Assembly: GCA_018302725.1 (NCBI GenBank)
Contig: JAGVZJ010000003.1
Coordinates: 1-10,961, forward strand
DNA: 10,961 nt
Source of the DNA: Candidatus Woesearchaeota archaeon
Lineage (GTDB): Archaea > Nanobdellota > Nanobdellia > SCGC-AAA011-G17 > GW2011-AR20
Direction: 5' to 3'
The position numbers and the translations under genes were made by a program. The number at the start of each line of letters is the position of its first letter. Position 1 is the stretch's first letter. Below the pieces are notes generated by a model. That model saw only the letters and a program-made list of their open reading frames with translations, did no database searches and had not been told where the DNA came from. Positions 1-5,225 of the stretch are shown here, piece by piece.

Positions 1-1
1 A

Positions 2-634
2 GTTGACAAAATAGACAATCCCAATATATTATACAACCTAATAGAAGATGTTTACAGAAAAACAATTATCATGATAGTAAATGATAAAACCTGGCTAATT
101 AAACTTGATTCAAGAATTAGATCCAGATTATTGCCTGAAGTTTTAGAATTTAATGCTTATAATGAAAAAGAAACTCTTGGAATTCTAAAAAAAAGAACTG
201 AATTTGCTTTTATTCCTAACTCATTTTCAAAAGAAGCTCTTGAATTAATCTCAAAGAAAGCTTATGATGTAGGGGATATTAGACTTGGAATTTATTTATT
301 AAAAGAATCCGGTCTAATCGCAGAAGGGGAATCTTCCAAAAAGGTTTTAGAAAAACATTCATTAAAAGCAGTTGAAAAAATAAAAGATTTTAAAATTAAA
401 GACTTAAAAGATGAAGATAATTCTCTTTTAGATTTTATCAAGAAAAATCCCAATTTAAATTCTTCTAAACTTCATGAAATGTTCAATACTGATGTCTCCT
501 ATAAAACATTTAGAAGGCAGCTAGAAAGATTAGAAAAAGCTAACATGATAAGTCTTGAGCAGAAATCAGAAGGGATTCATGGTAAGGTTACAATTGTTAA
601 GCTCAGAGAAGAAAAAAGTTTGGGCAGTTTTTAA
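2..634 (+). CDS. cdc6: Orc1/Cdc6 replication initiator, C-terminal part (5' truncated by window edge)
   Basis: This is the end of an archaeal Orc1/Cdc6 AAA+ origin-binding protein, which recognises replication origins and loads the MCM helicase. The frame is open from base 2, so 210 residues are visible and the P-loop lies outside the window. The first residues (VDKID) fit the Walker B strand. They are followed by a sensor-1 type VND, an RIRSRL segment, and a sensor-2 helix with GDIR around residue 90 of the visible part. The last 60 residues look like the winged-helix DNA-binding domain (KTFRRQLERLEKANMIS). The internal ATG at 71 is only an in-frame methionine inside the AAA+ fold, not the start. 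Oddly, the usual Walker B DE reads DK here. Family assignment rests on motif order and is firm; activity is uncertain. Confidence 0.9.
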   Translation, partial: VDKIDNPNILYNLIEDVYRKTIIMIVNDKTWLIKLDSRIRSRLLPEVLEFNAYNEKETLGILKKRTEFAFIPNSFSKEALELISKKAYDVGDIRLGIYLLKESGLIAEGESSKKVLEKHSLKAVEKIKDFKIKDLKDEDNSLLDFIKKNPNLNSSKLHEMFNTDVSYKTFRRQLERLEKANMISLEQKSEGIHGKVTIVKLREEKSLGSF

Positions 635-644
635 AATAAAAGAG

Positions 645-656
645 AAATATATAAAA
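645..656 (+). promoter_or_regulatory. TATA box for the zinc-ribbon gene
   Basis: The stretch AATATATAAAAA is centred about 28 nt before the ATG at 680. That spacing matches a leaderless archaeal start and the other promoters in this window. Confidence 0.55.
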
Positions 657-679
657 ACAAGTATTTCTTTTGATTAAAC

Positions 680-874
680 ATGGTTGGATCATGTTTAGAT
701 TTAAGGACACAGAGAGGGGATTCAGAGACGATGAATGCATTTGGCAAAATTCTTTCTGGAAAAAGTAATTACAAGACTGTCGAGTCTATACCTAAAAAAT
801 TATGTTCTGGATGTAAAAAAGAATTAAAGGCACAAGATAAATTCTGCCCTGAATGCGGCACTAAGGCCCAATAA
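680..874 (+). CDS. Small zinc-ribbon protein
   Basis: A 64-residue protein whose C-terminal half is a double CxxC zinc ribbon (CSGC ... CPEC, residues about 42-58), of the kind found in many small archaeal zinc-ribbon proteins. The partner or function cannot be told from the sequence. There are two credible starts. The ATG at 680 lies where a leaderless transcript from the upstream TATA box should begin. The in-frame ATG at 731 would give 47 residues and is preceded by GAGGGGATTC (713-722), a close match to the archaeal Shine-Dalgarno sequence. The 17 residues between the two starts are not obviously domain-like, so the shorter protein is a serious alternative. It stands alone between orc1/cdc6 and the small-ORF region. 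Confidence 0.65.
   Translation: MVGSCLDLRTQRGDSETMNAFGKILSGKSNYKTVESIPKKLCSGCKKELKAQDKFCPECGTKAQ
713..722 (+). promoter_or_regulatory. Possible Shine-Dalgarno for internal start at 731
   Basis: GAGGGGATTC matches GAGGTGATCC at 8 of 10 positions and ends 8 nt before the in-frame ATG at 731. It decides between the 64-residue and 47-residue forms of the zinc-ribbon protein. Confidence 0.35.
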
Positions 875-942
875 CCGCTTAAATTGTATTCTGCAAAGTA
901 TATTTTCAACTCACTAGTCCATCGGACAACCTCTCGCACGAG

Positions 943-952
943 CTATATAAAC
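943..952 (+). promoter_or_regulatory. TATA box for small ORF pair
   Basis: CTATATAAAC is a strong TATA element. A start site about 26 nt downstream (near 973) would give a leader of roughly 20 nt carrying the Shine-Dalgarno at 981-990. A locally GC-rich stretch with two short inverted repeats (917-927 and 933-942) lies immediately upstream. Confidence 0.6.
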
Positions 953-980
953 GAAATTTCAAACTAATTCTATTAGCACT

Positions 981-990
981 GGAGGTGGTT
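981..990 (+). promoter_or_regulatory. Strong Shine-Dalgarno site
   Basis: GGAGGTGGTT sits just before the ATG at 995 and closely matches the sequence complementary to the archaeal 16S 3' end. It is the main support for calling the 50-residue ORF a gene. Confidence 0.75.
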
Positions 991-994
991 AAGT

Positions 995-1147
995 ATGATA
1001 AAACTGGAACAAATAAAGTCCAAGGAAGATTTCACAACTAAAGTATTAAAGATAAAAAAGATTGAAGAGCTTTTCAGTAGGCAGTTAAGAACATTGCCAA
1101 CTAACGAGTTTGAAAAAAGAATATTTTCTTTAAAGGGGGTGATTTAA
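995..1147 (+). CDS. Small protein, 50 aa, function unknown
   Basis: I do not recognise this protein. It is 50 residues, charged, lysine-rich and probably helical, with no cysteines and no membrane segment; its middle reads KIKKIEELFSRQL. Coding status is supported by a TATA box at 943-952, a near-perfect Shine-Dalgarno 4 nt before the ATG, and tight coupling to the next ORF, whose own Shine-Dalgarno lies inside the last codons of this one. The stop overlaps the junction TAAAATG that recurs between genes elsewhere in the window. The pairing suggests that the two products are made together. A two-gene regulatory or toxin-antitoxin-like unit is conceivable, but nothing in the residues shows that. 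Confidence 0.6.
   Translation: MIKLEQIKSKEDFTTKVLKIKKIEELFSRQLRTLPTNEFEKRIFSLKGVI
1135..1143 (+). promoter_or_regulatory. Shine-Dalgarno inside the end of the 50-aa ORF
   Basis: GGGGGTGAT matches the archaeal consensus GGAGGTGAT at 8 of 9 positions. It overlaps the last codons of the upstream ORF and lies 5 nt before the ATG at 1149. Confidence 0.65.
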
Positions 1148-1148
1148 A

Positions 1149-1247
1149 ATGAATTTCTACTCAAAAAAACAGTTAATTGAACTGGTAGACTCAGATGAAA
1201 TCTCGGACGAAGAAGAAGGATTTATGGTTGGCTTTCTATCTGCATAA
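1149..1247 (+). CDS. Small acidic protein, 32 aa, function unknown
   Basis: A 32-residue ORF with a basic N-terminal stretch (YSKKQLIELV) and an acidic middle, ending in EEEGFMVGFLSA. I recall that small proteins ending in an EEGFM-x-GY-like motif are common in DPANN archaea, but I cannot verify a family here and have no function to offer. The evidence for a real gene is the strong Shine-Dalgarno, the 1-nt gap to the upstream ORF, and a T-rich terminator-like stretch directly after the stop. With the 50-residue ORF it forms a compact two-gene transcript bounded by its own promoter and terminator. Confidence 0.55.
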   Translation: MNFYSKKQLIELVDSDEISDEEEGFMVGFLSA

Positions 1248-1260
1248 TTTTTTACTTTTT
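1248..1260 (+). terminator. T-rich terminator after small ORF pair
   Basis: A run of six T, then AC, then five T directly follows the 32-aa stop codon. Archaeal RNA polymerase terminates at such T tracts without needing a hairpin. Confidence 0.5.
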
Positions 1261-1269
1261 ATACGCAAA

Positions 1270-1280
1270 GAATTTAAATC
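1270..1280 (+). promoter_or_regulatory. TATA-like box for metallophosphoesterase
   Basis: GAATTTAAATC is centred about 26 nt before the ATG at 1301, consistent with leaderless initiation. Confidence 0.5.
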
Positions 1281-1300
1281 CTTGCAGTAAAGCTTAAGAA

Positions 1301-1867
1301 ATGAAAATCTTGGCAGCATCAGATATACATGGGGACAAGACAATAATCTCTAGATTAGTAAAAAAATCATTAGAATCAGACATAATCATTTTAACTGGAG
1401 ATATCTCAAACTGTGATATGAGCACAGAAAAAGTAATAAAAGAGTTAAAGAAATCTAAAAAACCCATCTTAGCTGTTCATGGAAATCACGAATTAGAGAC
1501 AGAAATAAAATCAGGCAGACAAGTAATCAACTTACATAAAAAGGTTAAAACAATTGGCAATTATAATTTCGTGGGGTACGGAGGCGGAGGATTTTCACAA
1601 AGAGACAAGGAATTTGAAAAGTTTGCTAGTAAAATAAAAAAAGAAAACATAGTTCTGATAACTCATGCTCCACCTTACGACACAAGGTTGGATTACCTGC
1701 CTCAGACAGGACATGTTGGTTCAAGATCAATAAAAGAGTTCATAAAAAAACACAAGCCACTCTTAGTTATCTGTGGCCATCTCCATGAGAATGAGGCTAA
1801 AAAACAGAAAATCAAATCCACAATGTTGGTAAACCCAGGGCCAAAAGGAGAAATAATTGAAATCTAG
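1301..1867 (+). CDS. Calcineurin-like metallophosphoesterase
   Basis: A 188-residue hydrolase of the calcineurin-like metallophosphoesterase superfamily, which uses two metal ions to cut phosphoester bonds; the substrate cannot be inferred. All the signature blocks are present in order: SDIHGD (D8, H10), GDIS (D34), GNHE (about residues 61-64), THAPPYD (about 124) and CGHLHE (about 158-163). The size and the C-terminal NPGP segment suit the compact single-domain members found across archaea. The ATG at 1301 is directly preceded by no ribosome site but is well placed for a leaderless transcript. Its 3' end converges with the Arg-rich minus-strand gene, leaving only 10 nt between the two stop codons. 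Confidence 0.9.
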   Translation: MKILAASDIHGDKTIISRLVKKSLESDIIILTGDISNCDMSTEKVIKELKKSKKPILAVHGNHELETEIKSGRQVINLHKKVKTIGNYNFVGYGGGGFSQRDKEFEKFASKIKKENIVLITHAPPYDTRLDYLPQTGHVGSRSIKEFIKKHKPLLVICGHLHENEAKKQKIKSTMLVNPGPKGEIIEI

Positions 1868-1877
1868 GGAAGGAGAA

Positions 1878-2000
1878 TTATCTCCTCCTCCTAGTTCTTG
1901 TTCTTTTTGCAGCAGTTGTTTTCCTTCTAGCTCCTGTTCTTCTTGTAGTAGTCTTTCTTCTAGAAGTTGTTCTTGCTGCTGTTCTTCTTCTTGCTACCAT
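1878..2000 (-). CDS. Arg-rich, protamine-like small basic protein (40 aa)
   Basis: The minus strand encodes a 40-residue protein with 16 Arg, 3 Lys, 11 Thr and 6 Ala, so nearly half the residues are basic and only four fall outside R, K, T and A. There is no folded domain. The composition resembles protamines and histone H1-like tails, so DNA or RNA binding and compaction is a reasonable inference, not a demonstration. The ATG at 2000 has a clear Shine-Dalgarno (GAGGTGA, 2008-2014) 7 nt upstream. The repetitive Arg codons make the stretch low in complexity, so antisense ORF calls here are unreliable. It converges with the metallophosphoesterase gene and is preceded by a possible 28-residue leader ORF. 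Confidence 0.7.
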   Translation of the reverse strand: MVARRRTAARTTSRRKTTTRRTGARRKTTAAKRTRTRRRR

Positions 2001-2003
2001 AGT

Positions 2004-2090
2004 TTATTCACCTCTTTCCCATAAGATATTTTTAACAGAACAAAATTCAGAAATTAAAATTAATTTCCCTAATTCTTTTATCAAATTCAT
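2004..2090 (-). CDS. Possible 28-aa leader ORF upstream of Arg-rich gene
   Basis: A 28-residue frame begins at an ATG (2090) that lies about 28 nt after a TATA box (2113-2123), where a leaderless transcript would start. It ends 3 nt before the Arg-rich gene's ATG, with the Shine-Dalgarno of that gene inside its last codons. The peptide starts MNLIKELGKLILI, mildly hydrophobic, and matches nothing I know. It may be a real small protein, a translation-coupling leader, or simply an open stretch of an AT-rich 5' leader. Confidence 0.3.
   Translation of the reverse strand: MNLIKELGKLILISEFCSVKNILWERGE
2008..2014 (-). promoter_or_regulatory. Shine-Dalgarno of Arg-rich gene
   Basis: On the minus strand this reads GAGGTGA, a perfect core match, 7 nt before the ATG at 2000. 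Confidence 0.65.
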
Positions 2091-2112
2091 ATGCTAATTT
2101 TAACATTAACTT

Positions 2113-2123
2113 GCTTATAAATG
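2113..2123 (-). promoter_or_regulatory. TATA box upstream of Arg-rich transcript
   Basis: On the minus strand this reads CATTTATAAGC. It lies between the tatD stop and the 28-aa ORF. A second, weaker A/T element (minus-strand GTTAAAAATATC, about 2023-2034) could instead give a short leader directly for the Arg-rich gene. Confidence 0.45.
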
Positions 2124-2129
2124 TTTTTA

Positions 2130-2849
2130 TTAACAAAAAACTTTTTCATAATTTTCAAAAAGGATTTCTTCAACAGCTTCAAGCTTCATCTTCTTAATAG
2201 TTGAAATAATCTTCAAGGTATCTCCAACAAATCTAGGTTCATTTCTTTTTCCAGCTTCAGCACACAAAAAAGGAGCATCACTCTCAACTAAAAGGTTTTT
2301 GATGTCTACTGCCTCAACAATTTTCTGAAAGTGCTCCGACCTATTCACAATACAGGGAATAGACAACATCCAACCATTTTTCTCAATTCGCTTTATGAGT
2401 TTAAAGTTTCCATGAAAACAATGGAAGACAACTTTTTTAACTTTTAGCTTCTCAAAAATCTCAACACATTCCTTTTCAGCTCTCCTTGAATGAACAACAA
2501 ACACTTTGTCTAAGTCTCTCAACTTTTTTATAATCTTGATAAGAACTTCAACTTGCCTTTCTTTATTATCACTTTCTTTAAAGTCTAAACCTATTTCACC
2601 AATACCAACAATCTTATCTTTATTCTCTCTAATAAAATAAATCTCTTCATCAATCTCCTCATCTGTCAATTTCAAAGCATCAATTGGATAAACCCCCAAA
2701 CAGGCTTTAACATTTTCAAATTTGTTGGTCAACTCAAGAATCCTTAGATTAGATTCATGGTCTAAACCAGAACCAATAGCTATAACTCCTTTAATAGCAG
2801 ACTTAACATCCTCAAGCAAATCCAAATGAGAGTGCACATCAACTATCAT
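2130..2849 (-). CDS. tatD: TatD-family metal-dependent hydrolase (DNase)
   Basis: A 239-residue TatD-type TIM-barrel hydrolase; characterised family members are metal-dependent 3'-5' exonucleases and DNases linked to DNA repair. The expected ligands are all visible: H6 and H8 (VHSHLD), E85 (GEIGLDF), H120 (VVHSR), H143 (FHCFHG) and D191 (ESDAPFL). The length is a little short of the bacterial norm of about 260 residues, which suits a compact archaeal version. The ATG overlaps the stop of the upstream protease gene in an ATGA arrangement, so it is translationally coupled and cotranscribed with it. The two products have no known joint role. A T-poor, A/T-rich spacer follows before the next minus-strand gene. 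Confidence 0.9.
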   Translation of the reverse strand: MIVDVHSHLDLLEDVKSAIKGVIAIGSGLDHESNLRILELTNKFENVKACLGVYPIDALKLTDEEIDEEIYFIRENKDKIVGIGEIGLDFKESDNKERQVEVLIKIIKKLRDLDKVFVVHSRRAEKECVEIFEKLKVKKVVFHCFHGNFKLIKRIEKNGWMLSIPCIVNRSEHFQKIVEAVDIKNLLVESDAPFLCAEAGKRNEPRFVGDTLKIISTIKKMKLEAVEEILFENYEKVFC

Positions 2850-4024
2850 ATTCCGAATAATGTCATCAAATAATTAAATAATCTTATGAACCAAGGTAGA
2901 AGATTGATTATCAACAAAAACAACAAAAAGAAGCTTACAGCCTTCCACACTTTTGTTGCATTCTCCTTACTCATAAAATAAGTTAGTCCTACAACTAACA
3001 TCCTCCCTCCATCTATAGGACCCAACGGGAGTAAATTAAATAAACCAACCCCAATGTTAATTATCCATAGCCAAAACAAAAGCTGTGTAAACCAAGAGAT
3101 AAGATCTAGTAAACCTCTGCCGTATTTATCTAAAGCCTGTTCAGTATAGCTAATCTCTGCAGCAGACAAACTCACACCAAGATACGCTTTTTCCTCATTT
3201 TCTCCCAATAAAACATTATAAACTCCTTTATCAGTTTCTAAAACTATTTCATCTCCAGGATTAGCATCAGTCAAAATTCCAGACAATTCGCTTACAGTCC
3301 CGACATCTAATTCATTTATCTTAAGTATGTTTTCACCAACACTCACTCCAGACAAATTTAATGGTCCTCCCTCTTCAAGATTGACAATGAATACCCCATT
3401 GCTTTCTAACAACCCATTTGTAAAAGGAGAGAGAGTTATAGCTATTCCAATCACCATCAGCCCTAAAAGAATGTTTGAAAAACTTCCAGCGGCTAATACC
3501 CCCAACTGAACTTTTCTACTCTTTTTTTCCATTTGTTTTTCATCCGGTTCAACAAAAGCAGCAGGAATAGGTCCTAAAAATGCAAATCCAGAACTTTTAA
3601 TTTTTATGTTGAACAACCTTGCAACGACCCCGTGGGAGAATTCATGGATTATTGCGATAATAATCAAACTGATTATCCAATGCAAGAAACTTAATGTAGG
3701 CAAACCAGGTGCAATTTTAATTCCTGGCAATACAGGAGCTAATGCAGGTGGAGCCTCAGGCACAAATAATAACTCTAATGTAGCTTTAACTAATATGGCA
3801 GTCATCGCTATCATACCTACAAAACCAACCAATACCCCTAGAAAAGTTAATAATTTCAAAAATCTTGGATGCTTCTTGGCAACAAGGTCCATCCAACTTA
3901 ATCCCCACTTGGTCCTATACAAAGCAAAAACTCCACTTTGTATCTCAAATCTTTTTTTATGCCTTAAATAAAACAGAAATATCAAAATGACAAATACTAA
4001 GAATAAAATCAAATCTAAGTTCAT
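2846..4024 (-). CDS. Site-2-type zinc metalloprotease (M50) with PDZ domain
   Basis: A 392-residue intramembrane zinc protease of the M50/site-2 protease family, which cuts transmembrane helices within the membrane, typically releasing regulators. Membrane segments are visible at about residues 3-20, 60-82, 112-130, 172-200, 306-335 and 362-385. The catalytic HEFSH is at 127-131, and the third metal ligand lies in NLLPLGPIDGG (330-340, D338). A PDZ domain lies between them at about 208-285. This order matches the RseP/archaeal S2P layout. The substrate is unknown; no anti-sigma-like partner is nearby, as expected for an archaeon. The gene starts at an ATG 27 nt after its TATA box, so is probably leaderless, and it overlaps tatD by four bases. 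Confidence 0.92.
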   Translation of the reverse strand: MNLDLILFLVFVILIFLFYLRHKKRFEIQSGVFALYRTKWGLSWMDLVAKKHPRFLKLLTFLGVLVGFVGMIAMTAILVKATLELLFVPEAPPALAPVLPGIKIAPGLPTLSFLHWIISLIIIAIIHEFSHGVVARLFNIKIKSSGFAFLGPIPAAFVEPDEKQMEKKSRKVQLGVLAAGSFSNILLGLMVIGIAITLSPFTNGLLESNGVFIVNLEEGGPLNLSGVSVGENILKINELDVGTVSELSGILTDANPGDEIVLETDKGVYNVLLGENEEKAYLGVSLSAAEISYTEQALDKYGRGLLDLISWFTQLLFWLWIINIGVGLFNLLPLGPIDGGRMLVVGLTYFMSKENATKVWKAVSFFLLFLLIINLLPWFIRLFNYLMTLFGI

Positions 4025-4044
4025 TATAAGAAAAAAGATTTTTT

Positions 4045-4058
4045 GTTATATATAAAAC
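4045..4058 (-). promoter_or_regulatory. TATA box of M50 protease gene
   Basis: On the minus strand this reads GTTTTATATATAAC, centred about 27 nt before the ATG at 4024. It abuts and slightly overlaps the stop codon of eL40, so protease transcription can start independently of the aIF5A-eL40 transcript. Confidence 0.65.
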
Positions 4059-4219
4059 TATTTCTTTCTTACAGCTCTCAATGCCTTATGTCCACACTTC
4101 CTGCATTTTACATTTTGTAATAAAACGCTCAAAGGCTTGGTTCTTATTTTAGATTTACATTTCCTACATACATAAATGTTAGTCTGTATCCTATTTATTG
4201 CTTCTTGAAATTTTGCCAT
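4058..4219 (-). CDS. rpl40e: Large-subunit ribosomal protein eL40
   Basis: A 53-residue protein of the large ribosomal subunit, encoded directly after aIF5A with a single base between stop and start (TAAAATG). The N-terminal FQEAINR, the first CRKC (C18, C21), the second CRKCG (C39, C42) and the following HKALR match archaeal eL40, which reads CRKCGYKGLR at the same place. The zinc-binding pairs are separated by 17 residues, whereas the archaeal form I know has 10, so the loop carries about seven extra residues. It is basic throughout (KK at the C-terminus), as expected for rRNA binding. It has no Shine-Dalgarno, so expression probably depends on translation of aIF5A. Confidence 0.85.
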   Translation of the reverse strand: MAKFQEAINRIQTNIYVCRKCKSKIRTKPLSVLLQNVKCRKCGHKALRAVRKK

Positions 4220-4220
4220 T

Positions 4221-4610
4221 TTACTTAATCTGTTTCATAATCTTAGTTCCCTGCACATCCCAATACAAAACCTGAACTCCTTCTGCAACCCTTCCTTTAA
4301 TATCCTCTGAAATCTCCAAATCAAATGTTTCGTAAGTCTCCATGTCCATCACATTTGATGTATCCCCGTGGATGGATAAAATCTGTGCAGTTTTTTTCTC
4401 TATAATCGGAACAAAAATCTTATCATGTGAAGGTACAACAATAACCTTCTTTTGGCTATCTACAATGCCAATTGCTTCTATTCTACACTTGGCATGCCCA
4501 TGCTTTCCAGTCTTAGAGATTTGAATGCTCTTCACAGTACAGGCAATCCCATCTATAATGCAGAAGTTACCTGGTTTTAAACTTCCCGCATTAACTGATT
4601 TTTGATCCAT
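4221..4610 (-). CDS. eif5a: Translation initiation factor aIF5A
   Basis: A 129-residue aIF5A, the EF-P relative that binds the ribosome and relieves stalling, including at polyproline. The hypusine loop SKTGKHGHAK is present, with K36 as the expected modified lysine, inside the N-terminal SH3-like domain (about 1-68). A C-terminal OB fold follows. I chose the ATG at 4610; a TTG nine bases upstream would add MFL but has no support, and a TATA box at 4634-4645 puts the transcript start at the ATG. It heads a two-gene operon with eL40. Deoxyhypusine synthase is not in the window. Confidence 0.95.
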   Translation of the reverse strand: MDQKSVNAGSLKPGNFCIIDGIACTVKSIQISKTGKHGHAKCRIEAIGIVDSQKKVIVVPSHDKIFVPIIEKKTAQILSIHGDTSNVMDMETYETFDLEISEDIKGRVAEGVQVLYWDVQGTKIMKQIK

Positions 4611-4633
4611 TAGAAACAAAATTAAAGAGAGAA

Positions 4634-4645
4634 GTTTATAAAAGT
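4634..4645 (-). promoter_or_regulatory. TATA box of aIF5A-eL40 operon
   Basis: On the minus strand the core is CTTTTATAAAC, centred about 29 nt before the ATG at 4610, consistent with a leaderless mRNA. Confidence 0.6.
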
Positions 4646-4667
4646 TACGCTAAGGTAAAGATAAACT

Positions 4668-5120
4668 TTAAAACTTCTTTAATGCCCGGGAAATTCCCTT
4701 TCTTACTTTCTTTGCAGATTTTTTCTTTACAGTGGAATTCTTCTTTAAAGTTTTCTTTGCAGGCTTCTTTTTTATTGTCTTCTTAATTGATTTTCTAGCC
4801 ACTACGCCTTTTATCTTATCAGGAATATTCTTCTTTTCACTGACTTCCCTAACCTCAGCCACCTTTGATTGAACTTCCTCTATCTTACCTATGCTTTGCC
4901 TGACATTAGACCCAATGTCTTTTATAGCATCTTCAAAAACTTTCAGCTTTTGATTAAGGTTAAATACTTGTTTAGAAAGTACAGCAATTGCAATCCATAA
5001 CTGTGCATTTGCCTGATTTCCAGCCTTGCTATAAGCATCCCTATAAAGATTACTCTCTTTTATTTGTGCTTCTAAATGCTCCTTAAGAGCAGGGTCAATT
5101 TTATCTCTCCAGTCAACCAT
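4668..5120 (-). CDS. Unknown helical protein with Lys-rich histone H1-like tail
   Basis: I cannot name this 150-residue protein. Residues 1-50 are helical and look like a conserved domain (WRDKIDPALKEHLE, then NAQLWIAIAVL). Residues 50-95 have the pattern of a coiled coil. Residues 101-150 are a disordered tail with 20 Lys and 3 Arg in repeated KK and AKK groups, much like bacterial and eukaryotic H1-type tails. Binding to nucleic acid through the tail and oligomerisation through the coiled coil are inferred. It is a single gene with its own TATA box and a Shine-Dalgarno (GGAGGA) 8 nt before the ATG, unlike the leaderless genes around it, and is divergent from the FKBP gene. Confidence 0.75.
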   Translation of the reverse strand: MVDWRDKIDPALKEHLEAQIKESNLYRDAYSKAGNQANAQLWIAIAVLSKQVFNLNQKLKVFEDAIKDIGSNVRQSIGKIEEVQSKVAEVREVSEKKNIPDKIKGVVARKSIKKTIKKKPAKKTLKKNSTVKKKSAKKVRKGISRALKKF

Positions 5121-5128
5121 TTTTAAAT

Positions 5129-5134
5129 TCCTCC
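5129..5134 (-). promoter_or_regulatory. Shine-Dalgarno of Lys-tailed protein
   Basis: On the minus strand this reads GGAGGA, 8 nt before the ATG at 5120, and supports that start. Confidence 0.6.
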
Positions 5135-5155
5135 ATTCTGTAGATAATAAAGAAA

Positions 5156-5165
5156 CTTTAAATAT
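5156..5165 (-). promoter_or_regulatory. TATA box of Lys-tailed protein gene
   Basis: On the minus strand this reads ATATTTAAAG. A start site about 26 nt on gives a leader of roughly 15 nt that just contains the Shine-Dalgarno. Confidence 0.45.
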
Positions 5166-5195
5166 TTTTCTATTAAAGAGTAATTACACAAAAAG

Positions 5196-5205
5196 CATTA
5201 AAAAG
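5196..5205 (+). promoter_or_regulatory. TATA-like element of FKBP gene
   Basis: CATTAAAAAG lies about 26 nt before the ATG at 5226. It is a weaker match than the others, but is the only suitable element in the divergent spacer. Confidence 0.35.
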
Positions 5206-5225
5206 GCTAAACTTTCTGTTCTAAG

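Noticed and set aside
1871..1886. Six-base-pair hairpin with ATTA loop between the converging metallophosphoesterase and Arg-rich genes
   Set aside because: It overlaps the Arg-rich gene's stop and last Arg codons, whose purine-rich repeats make short inverted repeats likely by chance; no T tract follows.
3606..3971. Plus-strand 121-aa frame inside the M50 protease gene
   Set aside because: Antisense to conserved protease sequence including HEFSH; no promoter or ribosome site and no recognisable domain.
4611..4619. TTG start for aIF5A adding three residues
   Set aside because: The ATG at 4610 is at the expected leaderless distance from the TATA box and gives the normal N-terminus.
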